From Chrysogorgia sp. JL179-B06 (taxonomy: Eukaryota > Cnidaria > Anthozoa > Scleralcyonacea > Chrysogorgiidae), in contig JAYKKM010000193.1 of NCBI GenBank assembly GCA_035772405.1, positions 3,936,501 to 4,000,500 of the forward strand: a stretch of DNA of 64,000 bases. Reading direction: 5' to 3'. The notes under the pieces are model-generated. The model was given only the letters and a program-made list of their open reading frames with translations, was not told where the DNA came from and searched no databases. How positions within the stretch are numbered: position 1 is the first letter of the stretch; every line of letters begins with the position of its first letter. Of this stretch, positions 9,511 through 21,500 are shown piece after piece. A program made the translations under genes and the position numbers.

Positions 9511-12500
9511 GTATGGAGGTTTAACCATCAAAATTATAGTTCAGGATATAATTAATTTCATTTGTGTTCGTGTGTATGGGATTTGCAAGACGAGCCGTTG
9601 TAAATCCCACATTCTGGCCACGAATATTGTGTCTTTGTATCATCGAGAATGTTGTATTTGATTTACAACCTTGAATTTTTTTTCTGTCTTGAAGTTCAGT
9701 CGTGAATTAATAATAATAAGTACGTAGATACATTTCTCGCTGGTTTTTTAAATTTTACGCCAAATGAACGTACAGTATGACATGTATAGGGAAAATTGAT
9801 TTGTTCCTCAAAATATACTCTTACAATTGTAATATAATGTTTGCGGGTATTTCTTTTGTTCTCACAGGGCCATTAACAACTAATATACCTCATTATATCC
9901 ATTTTTGCTAATCTTACCTCCGTTGACGTCAAACCAGGTCTGATTAGAACTAATCATACCCGGTTTGACGCCAACGGAGGTACGATTACGAAAAATGAAT
10001 TTTAATCAAATCATCATTCAAAGACTCAACACGAGGTTGAGGAACCGTCAGAAATTTCGCCAAAATTAATTTGATACGGTAGATTAGTTGTTAATGGCCC
10101 TGTGAGATCAAAAGAAATACCCGCAAATATTATATTACAAAGGAATAGCATAAAAAGAGGTGCATTAAACATTAAACGTCCCACTCGATGCGGGTCATTT
10201 AGTAAAATTCCCTCGGGCCTTAGGCCCTCGGGAATTTTACTAAACGACCATCATCGAGCGGGACGTTTAATAGCTAATGCACCTCTTTTTATGCTATTAC
10301 TTATAATAAATTGTATCTTGCATTGATTTTCCCCCATTTCAACTATTGCTTGACTGTCTGGGATGATGGTATATAATTACAAAGGGGAGCGGCGCGCGTT
10401 ATAACAGGTAGCACTTACGATGTTCGTTCCACTGAAATACTAGAAAATCTCGACTGGATTACAAATTGATATTTAAAATTATCTTATATGAAAATTACAA
10501 TTTACGAAGTCAAATATATGTATATGAAAATTTGACTGCCCCAACCGGGAATCGAACCCGAGGTCTCCGAATCAACGCATCGCCATCGGCGCTCTAACCA
10601 CTGAGCTATTGAGACACGGTCAGATCAGTCAAACATCATATACATATTTACACATCGCCCCGACTCTCAAATCTCTACAGGAAGACATCTCATCTTCGAC
10701 GAAGTAGAGCGAAGCCTCTCGCAGGACTTCCTCAAGTAGCGAGCTTATCACCGGCTCTTGTATACAGGAGGCTTCGATTCCCGGTTGGGGCAGTCAAATT
10801 TTCATATACATTATATTTGACCATTAATAAATCCTCTCTTCATCTAAAGAAAATTTACGAAGTATAATGTTAAACTTTTATTGGCTAAACAAATACAAAT
10901 TTTCTGAAAAGAAGCTTCTACAAAATCATGGAACGAAGTTCCGAGTGAACTAACTAATAATCTAATGAAATCATTTTCATCTTTTAAGCTGCAACTGAAA
11001 GCTTATATCTGATCAAATGAATATATTTATAGTAATATTATGTAATTTCGCTATGTATTTATGTATTTTCTATGTCATGTGTACACGGCTATCTATTTTC
11101 TATGTCACGGTACAGGCTATCGTGTCAAAATAATTTTACTTAAAGATTAAAGTTCATTGTTGATAGGGAATTACCTCGAATTCTGGGAATTACCTCGAAT
11201 TCTGGGAATTACCTCGAATTCTGGGAATTACCTCGAATTCTGGGAATTACCTCGCACATGATGGAGAGTGCCGATCAATGACTCATTCCTAGCGCGAACA
11301 CCAGCGTTTCGAAGCCCATTGCTGGAGTAACACGATGGTAGTGGGGAATTTGCAGTGCGACATGTGCCACGTAGTCCAGCTCAATTAATAGACAGATTTA
11401 GCAAACAGGACGGGACGTCAAGAGGACGTGAGATGGCGAAAGATGGCGTGGATTTTTGTCAATTTCACTTCCGGCGCTAAAGACGACGTCGTCTTCGCGA
11501 TTTTTAGGACGTGATTTTCAAGATTTGACGTCCTGTCTAAGACGTGAACTGTTTTAAGTTTTTTTTGTTCGTAACAATGCGAGTACAAGCAAAGAAACAA
11601 TTAGAGATAAAAGTTATGTACACTTTTGTTTTATTTATAATATTTCGTGCACGTAAAAAGCGTAAATAAAGTTTTTGTGCATTGATAAAAATAGCTTGTA
11701 AATTTGGTAAATATAAGGGTTTTGTGATATTCCATTTGAATATAAGCACCTCTATAATTTCGATTTAAGATTTTGCTACCTCCTTCACAGGCGTTTTTTT
11801 CCATATCGGAAGATGGCGACAAGGAATCCGAAAGTGGGACGATGATGTTCTGGTTCGATTGATATATGTACTGCCTATGCGGCAGTCACTACATATCGGT
11901 AAGGTTAGGATTCCTGTCCGAGACTCAGAATCGTTTTTCTGAGGATACGAGCTTGACGATCGTCCATGTATCGAATATTGGAATATTAACGCATAAACCT
12001 TCGCTCGATGCAAACAAATATTGAGGCGTGACCCCAACGAAACGAAGAAGCGAAACTAAGATCCTAGCACGGTTGGAGGTATGAAGCAGGCCGAAGAAGA
12101 GACAGTCGAACTAGGGAATGGTGTTGGCAATATTGAAGACACAAGAGGCTCGAACCAAGGTGTCCAAAACGTCAGAAGGATTTAAAAACCAATATATACT
12201 TTCATAAACGAGGAAATGGCATATTGCTATTTAGCCTTTTTTACTTATTTGTTTTCTGTTCTCAGGTAAGAGTCTGGAGCAGAACCTTTGCTAATGCACA
12301 ACAGTTTGCCAAAGATACTGGTGCTGTCCCGTATGACACCGTCGAGGATGCGGTGAAAGCAGCTGACGTCATCGTTACCGTAACGAGTGCGAAAACGCCA
12401 GTCTTGTTTGGTAACTGGGTCAAACCAGGCGCTTTTGTGTGTGGTAAGAAATATCATTTGACTAACAGGTCGATCTCCAACAGTGCCTGGGACACAATAA

Positions 12501-15500
12501 GTAATATATACACCACACATCGAGCTTAAGTACATTTTATGAACACCTGACAATAGATCAGCCATTGCCAACATTGTATTGTCCAATGTAATAGTTCCTC
12601 GGTATGTTTTTACTTTGTTTTATTTTATTTTATTTTGTGTTGTTTTGTTTTGTTTTGTTTTGTTTTGTTTTGTTTTGTTTTGTTTTGTTTTGTTTTGACT
12701 CATTCTCCAGTATTGCCAGTCTCATCTTCATTCTAATTCTTATGTACTCAAACCAGTAAAAACTCAGACCGATAGGAACTCAGACCAGTACGAACTCAGA
12801 CCGATACGAACTCAGAACGGCACAAACTCTCGAACCGGTACGAACTCAGACCAGTACTCAGACCGGTACGAACTCAGACCTGTCCGAACTCAGACCGGTA
12901 CGAAGTCAGACCAGTACGAACTCAGACCGGTACGAACTCAGACCGGTACGAACTCAGACCGGTATACAAACTCAGACCGGTATATGAACACTCAGATCGG
13001 TAAGAACTCAGATCGGTAGTCTGCATATTTTCATGAGACCGCTACAACCTCTGCAGTTCAGAAACCTTTCATGGCTCATGGAACCCAATTAACTGTGAAT
13101 ACACATGCGTATAAGAGCAATCTTGGCTCGGTTTCATTTCAGATTGAGTTTATATAACATTAATTTATATAACATTCTCAGTTGCCGCACCAAAACTGTG
13201 GAATTCATTACCACAGGAAATCAGAAGCATTGATATTTTAAGTAGTTTTAAGTGAGCACTTAAGACTTTTCTTTTTTTAAATTAATAGTTTTTTGTGGTA
13301 ATATATTGTAGTGGCTAGGCTTTATCTTATAATGAAACTGTAATTAGTTTTATACAGGTGTATGTACCACAGAATACCACACAAATTTACATGTTCCATA
13401 TATTTTGTAAAATACATATAATATGGCCTGTTAATACTTTTTAGTATAGTTTTTCACTGTATTTGTTCTTCCCGGGGGGGTTTTGGGGCTAGATTTGGTA
13501 GACTTTATTATTTATTAATTGAACATTCTGTGGAAAAAACCCTAATGTACCACAGAATACCAGTGCAGAAAACACACAATAAGTAAGGAACGGTTTATCA
13601 AATTGTACCAGGATTTGGTGTGTCATGTTGTGTGCTAATACTGTTGGATGTAAAAAAATATTGCTAACTTAAGTGAAAGGTAAATACTAAAATCACTACA
13701 GAATACCAGTGGTGTGTACCACAGAATACCAGTTTTTTTATCAGTAATTTTGAAAAATTCACTTTTCCGATAGTAAAACTGATTACTCAGCGTGATTCCT
13801 GTATAGTAACACTATTGTGTTGCTTTACCTGTTTATTCTGTTAGCTAAGCTGCCTGATATCCAGGCCAAAATTCGGAAATAATCCTGGGGTCTGGGTACG
13901 AGTTTAGGCTGAAATCCAAGATGGCGCCGAAAATAAAAAATGAATGCACAAAATCAAAAGTTTTCCATACGAAAAACGATTTTTATTTTCCATACGATTT
14001 TTAAAAGACAAGGATAGACAGCATTCTGATGAAGTGTTTGAAACCAAAGGTTGGTTCTGGCAACATTTTGGAAGACACACTTAAGCATCTGCCAGTAGAT
14101 GAAGCAACATTTGACATTTCAAATGTCATGCAGGCCCTTTAGAAGTAATACCCAAGGGTGCAACACAGTTTTTAGTTCCGTGTTATAAAAATGTCAAGTC
14201 TCACGTTCGAACTTGTAAAGAAGATTGACCGGACATGTTTAGTTGCAGAGATCGGACGAATTTTATTAAAAACTCTTTGTTCAGTTTTTGTACATAAGTT
14301 TTAAATAGTTGTATAATTATTTTAATATTAATCATTGTTATAATGTTTTTTGTATGTTCCTTAAGTAAAATATATTAACTACAGGATGTTGAAAAACAAT
14401 ATACATACATGTACCACAGAATACCAGTCAAATGGTTATCCAATGTAATAAATAGAAACTCCCATTTGTCAAAGACATATACGGTAGTACTAATCAGTTG
14501 GTTAAGGGTTAATTAATGACATATTGATCATCATAAATTATGCTGGTTTGCAAACTTAGTTTCAAACTTTCGGATTTTACGGGCATTAAGAGGAAAAAAA
14601 GTATCAAAACAGAGAATTTTATTTCTTGTTAATCCAGATTATTTTAAAGATTTTTTATGAAAATATCCATTTTTTGTTTTTATATGTTCGTTAAGACTAA
14701 AACTAATATATATTCACAAAAATAAAGTATATAGCATGTTTCCTCCAAATTTTATAAGAGAAATAAAAAAACTGGTATTCTGTGGTACTGTGGTATTCTG
14801 TGGTACATACACCTGTAAGTAACATTAAGAATATATTGTTGTAAGAGCATTGAGACTATTGTATAATGCTCCCAATATATTTATTATTATTATTACATAA
14901 TATATACATGTATATATATAACGGCCACCGGGCGAGTGGAGAAAGTATGGCCAAAATCATAAAGAAAACACCAGCAATCAACGCGAAATACGGCTTGGAA
15001 TGAGCTCCCTATGGCCACAAATGTAAAAATGTGCCAACTTAAGGACCTTCAAACAATCTTATCACAATTATCTGAAAACCCAGTACGCAGGTCTTGATCA
15101 CTTTTTAGATCTTAATCTCGAACATTTATTTTATTCTATTATGCATCAGCCATTTTGGTTCTTATTCTCATTCTAATTATTCTCGTTCTTATTCTCATTC
15201 TTATTCCTATTATCACTTCTTAGCGAAAGCTTGCCTCACACGTATTTCCCTATTGAAAATTTCATTGTGTTCATATGAGAATCCGATCTCGGCAAGCGTA
15301 ATTAAATTTTTCTGTATGAACAGTTCGTCCGCATGTAAACAAAGAACAAAGCCATTGCTTGACCAAATAGAACGGGGCTTTTGCTATTTATTTGTTTATT
15401 TATTTATTTATTAAGCTTCCATTGTACAATATATAACTATAAAAAAAATTCGAACAAAAATTACATGTACAACGAGGCAAGTTTACAACAGGTACATATA

Positions 15501-18500
15501 CCCAACAAGGTAAACTGGCAAAAACTATTAAAAATTATATATAGGCTAACAATGATAACAAAACATAATACAATTCAATTCAATAAAACACAGTTGATTA
15601 TAAAATAATATTTCAAAAAAATACTTAAATGAAAAATAAGAACAGTTAACAGCATTCTCTATAAGATGAGGAGGCCAGGTTATGGGTAGAGTACTAACAT
15701 TTAGATAAAATAGATTTCCAAGTTGAAATATTGTCACAGTCAAAAGTAGAATGCAGCGCAGACATGTGGTGGCGGTGGAGAGCAGATCTAAAATAAGTAA
15801 CTCATGAAAGGCAACGGGTTTTCACCCAAATATACTCGGATGAAACTACCATATGAACGCAAGATCTCGCTAAGCGGGCTAGCCCGTTTACCAGAACCAT
15901 ATGAACAGGCCTTATTTTAATATCATTCTAGCTCATTCTTATTATCATTCTTATTTTTATTATTCTTCTTATTTTTCTTATATTGTCATTGTCACTATCA
16001 TTATTATTCTTTTGTTTTTTATTTATTTGCTAATTGGTTTTATTTTATTTTGCTTCATTTCACTTAACTGTATTTTTCATGTGATTTATTGATACGAGTT
16101 CATTTTATTTAATCGTTACACTTTGTTTTATTCTATTTTGTATATTATAGCTGTTGGTGCGCCATGTTCTACAGCCAGAGAACTAGACGATGAACTTATG
16201 CATCAGTCTACGATAATTGTGGACAGCTCCGAGGGAGCACTTGTTGAATCTGGTGATATTATCTTATCAAAGGTTCTTTATCACTACTCGGTTTACTAAA
16301 ACCACCTGTTTTTCTAAACCCCATCATTAACTCGCTTTAATCCTATTAATACGATGGATATAGACAATGGCTGTAAATCGAAGCTGCCGATGAGGTCGTC
16401 ATGCCTTTACTGTTATCTTTCATATACAACTTCTATTCAAGCCGTTGTTAATAAACAATTATTGGATGAAGCTGATCATGATATCAAGATTTATCCAGAC
16501 CAAAATCATGTTATCTGCCGAAACCGAAGGATGAAGCGAGCAACATTGACCCAGATCTTGATAACTGTTGATATCATGCATAAGCCGAATCCAATAATTG
16601 TTGTATTACACATTTAAATACAAACGAAGACATTTCGTTCTTACCTGACAACGACATTCTCTTTACGTCTGGCTAGACAAACAGCCATTTGTAATTTTTA
16701 TTCTGTGGAAATGACATAACAGCTGAAAAACATGACGAATTAGTAGCAGAATGTCAACGAATGAAAAACGAGCATGTATCTTGAATGTATAATAATGCCC
16801 GTTGAAGCAAATTCGGAAGTGTCTATTCGTTTTCATTATCAAATAAAATAGAGCGATGGGGCTTTTTAAACAATATCTAAAAAAACATTCCATATATTTC
16901 TATTTACATACGGTCCATCGACCGAACAGCACACTGTCCGCATTTTTGTGATTGCATATATTTGTGTTTCCAAGGATCATTTATATTCTGTTTGTATCTT
17001 TTAGGCAAAAATTACTGGAGAACTTGGTGAAGTCATTTCTGGAAAAGTTGCAGTTAAACCTGCAAAGAACATTATTTTTAAATCTCTTGGTAAGATATGA
17101 CTTTAAATGTTAATGTCCAAATTTAGCCCAGGGAAAATTTTGGCCTATTAAATTTTGGCCTAAGTGCCTATGAAGCGATTTTTCCAGTCTTTCAATGTTT
17201 AATTATAAAAGAACGATCAGCAGGGACAACGACCACAGGGAGCCCAACACTGACGCCTGTGATGAGTTTCTCTGTTTTATTCTATATTATGGAAATTCTG
17301 ATGTTTATGAGCGGCGCTTATGAGACCGCGGCGTTTATGAGACCGCGGCGCTTATGAGACCGCGGCGTTTATGAGACTGCAGCGCTTATGTGAATAGTGC
17401 ACGCGCGGTAATTTAAAACTCGAAGTTGTATAAGAGATACGTAAGGACGAAATCTGACTATGACTGGATGGCGTATAAACAACAACGAAACTATGCAGTT
17501 TCGGCTCAAATGAACTCGAATAAACCAAGTGAATTCTGGTCTATTTTCAAACCATTTATGCATTCAAAAAACAAAAAGAACACCACAGATATATCAATCT
17601 CATTCAGAACCAGAAACTTGTACGTGAAAGATCACAAGTTGCAGAGATATTCAACGAATATTTCACAAATATTGCCATCAATGTTGAAAACAGCGACAAT
17701 ATAGAAACTTCAGAACCAACCATTGATGACTACGGAAATCATCCAAGTATAACAGCGATTAAGAAAAATTTTCAGACTGCGAAACAATTCCAATTCGAGC
17801 AGATAACACCTGGACAAGTCTATATTACATATATTTTACAAGAATTAAACGCCAATAAATCTACAGGACATGACCTTATACCTACTGTATAAAAGCAATC
17901 AAGTGCTGTGCCTCTACCTTGCATTATCCACTGAGTTCCTTGTTCAACGTGATGCTGAAAAAGGGCAAACTACCTTCTGTATGGAAGGAAGGCGAACTTA
18001 CTCCAGTTGATAAAAAATATGATCAATTTGATAAAACAAATTATAGACCTATAACTATTCTTGTTGCACTTGAAAAAGTGTTTAAAAAATGTCTTAATCA
18101 GCAACTGGCAGCTCATTTCGAGGACCTCTTGAGTGAGTGCTCTACGGTATCACTGCATTTAATAGAGAAATAGAAGAGAGAACTGGACAATGGAAATGTT
18201 ATAGGAGTTATTTCTATTGACCTTAGCAAAGCCTTTGACTCTATTCCACACAACTTATTATTGGCCAAGCTAAAGGCATATGGCATAGCTGGAAGCAGTC
18301 TACAGCTACTCGGTGACTATCTACACCTACGAAGACAGCGTGTAAGAACAAACGACATCACTTCGGAATGGCGTTATGTTACCAAAGGAGTATCCCAGGG
18401 GTCGGTACTCGGGCCATTACTGTTTAATATTTTTATCAACGATTTCTTTTATTCTATTAATATGGCACAAATCTCAAACTTTGCTGACGACAATCAACTC

Positions 18501-21500
18501 TTCTACGCTGGAAAGGATATGGAATCAGTGAATGAAATACTGAATCTGGAATTTAACACAGCAAACGCCTGGTTCAGTAATAATGGTTTGCTGCTTAATC
18601 TGCTCAAGTGCAACTGTATGTCTTTATTAAGAGCCCATAAAAGAATGAACAATATTGCAGCGAATAAACTTGAAATAACACTTCAAGACAAAATTTTGCC
18701 AATTGTTGCATCAATGACATTACTTGGTGTTGAGGTCGACGACGGTCTCAAATTTAACGAACATGCACGTAACCAAAATATGTAAGAAAATCAGTAAACA
18801 ACTTGATGTATTGAGTCGAATGAAAAAGATTCTTCCAATTACCACTAAGAAAACCCTATATTGGGCTTTTATATTTCCTCACTTCATCTATTGCTCTGAA
18901 GCTTGGCAATTTTGTGGAAAGAGAAATATGGATTAACTCGAAAAACTGAACGATCGTGCTTTAAGATTTGTCTTTAACGACAAAAAGTCTTCTTATCAAG
19001 ATCTCCTACAAAAATTAAGCATGTCCAACCTGGTAAATAGAAGAAATCAAGACACTTGTATTGTTGCATATAAAGCTCTCAACAACCTGGCTCCAAAATA
19101 CATAAGAGAACTTATGAACTTAAAGAATTTACGAGGCAAAGACAAATTGAAGATACCTAAAGTAAACACGACAACTTATAGTCTACACTCTTTTAGATAT
19201 GAGACTACGAAACTATGGAATTCTTTATCTGATACTACACGAATAACCGAACACTTAAGTCTTTCAAAGCCATGATTAGAAAAATTGATTTCACTGAGAT
19301 CAATAACTTTTAAATATTTATAACAATCTTATCCATTAACTGATTAACTATATTATAGTATAGTATAGTCTGTATATGTATTTATTGTCATATATATATA
19401 TATATTTTTCCTTTCAGAATCGCTTAGCAACTCCATATTTTAATTATTGTAAATTTTATACGGGAATTAGCTTTTTAGCTAGGGCCTTAACCGGTTAAGT
19501 TGATGGAGTTCGTCGTTCAGTTTCTCCACCATCTCAAACATTTGCCTTTCTTGATGCTCTTTATACTCCATGACCAATAGGTTTTGCTGTTCTCGAACCA
19601 TACCTAAGAGTTCATCGCGAAAAGACGACTCAAGCGAAGCGTCTGGCAAAACATTTTCTTCGCTATTGTTACCCTCAGCATCACGCTGAGGGGTTTGTGA
19701 GCGAGTTTCTCTGAAATCAATGACTCCCTTGGAGTCCTGGCGGTGTCGCCAAAATGCCAAATGTAATGTTTTTTCGACGAGACGACAACTGCACTTAACT
19801 GAACTCTTTATTTACGCGCTCACATATTTATATATCAACGATATTTACATCAGAATACATGTACGTCTGTTTTAATTTGCATGATTATATTTACATATTC
19901 ATAACAGTTCTGAGCCTATGGCTATGAAACACCACAGGTTACATATTGTAGGTCCGAGGTACTAGTATCTCCCAAGGAAAAAAAATGATATGTTACTAAG
20001 ATAAGAGGTAAACCATTCTTTGGCCATTCCTTGAATACCATAAATACCATTCCTTGAATACCATTTCTGAATAAGAATTTGATGATTAACAGTATCAAAT
20101 GCTTTACTAAAATCTAAAAATATACCACAAGAAATATCACGATTATATATCGAAATATCATGCTGTATTTTTTCGATAAAACTTAAAATTGCATGATCAG
20201 TTGAGTGTTTTGCACGAAAGCCAAACTGGTTATTCTAAATATTATTTAGAATTAAAGAAGATCTTATCAAAGAGCGTTTTAGAATGATCAGTAATTCTAG
20301 TTGGTTGTAAAATCTGCGGATGTAAGAAAAATGAGCAAGGGGTGTTTTAAAACCTTTCCATATCGCTGTGAAAATCAAACTTTAAAATATCTGAATTGAA
20401 GTCACCCATGATAATGTAGTACTTATTCTCTCTATGAATCTTATCAACAGTTATATTTAAAAAACCATGAAGTTATGTATATTTCCGATCCATTTGGATG
20501 TCTATAGATCACACCACAAACTGTACTTGATCGAGATCTATCTTATTTTCTATCTTAATACATAAACTTTATCGGAATATGTTAAATGTGACTTGCAGCT
20601 TAGTCGATATGTCTGTATAAATATATACAGACATATCGAGACTGCTGAATTAGCAGCTAGTGCGTATGCGTGGCCGTAGGAACCAGGGGGCAAGGGGGGA
20701 AGCGCCCCCTAATTGCCAGAAGCGGGCGGCTGAGCCCCCCTAAAAATTAGACGTGAAAGCACGAGTTTTTGTGTGATCATTTCAGCTTTATTCTTTCATA
20801 TCTACTTTGCAGCAGTGTAAGCATTGTTTCTACTTTCTAGTTGCAATACTAATTATTTTGATGATTTTGCAATAGTAATATAAACTTTAGTTAATGTTTG
20901 TCACTGTGATTGTACAATTTCTGTGTCTCATAACGTATTATAATAAATAATTAATATAATATCATTACTTTCAAAATTATTGGCCAGGCAATAATTTTGG
21001 TAATTTTTCGCTATATTCAAGGTAAAAAATCAAATATTCTGTAATTACTGCAATACTGCTGCTGCCTGATCATGTCTCAGATTGCACCAGAATTAACGTC
21101 GGAGCTTATACATTTAAAAAAAATCGCAGGGGTTTCACACACAGACCACGCACCATAACCATGTGCAGCTAGTCTACTTAGTATGATATTGACAAAGGAA
21201 GTAAAGGTTATAAACTAAAATGATGTTGCTTATGATCATAATATTTTGTTATAAAACTGACCCCAAAATGCAGGAAATCGCGTTTCAAAGAGTTAGAAAT
21301 CAAAAATTTTCCGGGTAAGCATACCCCGGACCAACTACAGGGTTCTCGCGCCTTCGGCGCTCGGCCCCCCTAACCTGAAACATCTTTCTACGGCCCTGTG
21401 CGTATGTACTGGGGCCACCATCTTCCATGAACCCACCTGCCTGCTCAGCAAGTCGAGGTTCGTACCAAAAACGCAGGTCCGATATTTACACTAGTACAGG

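Noticed and set aside
10538..10615. Functional tRNA gene
   Set aside because: Oversized anticodon loop, repeat-family context and a second inverted tRNA-like end argue for a SINE-like origin.
11166..11254. CRISPR array
   Set aside because: The 19-bp units are directly adjacent with no spacers, and the host is clearly eukaryotic.
15381..16092. Small ORFs rich in Ile, Phe, Tyr
   Set aside because: Produced by TTTA and ATTCTT low-complexity sequence in a CRYM-like intron.
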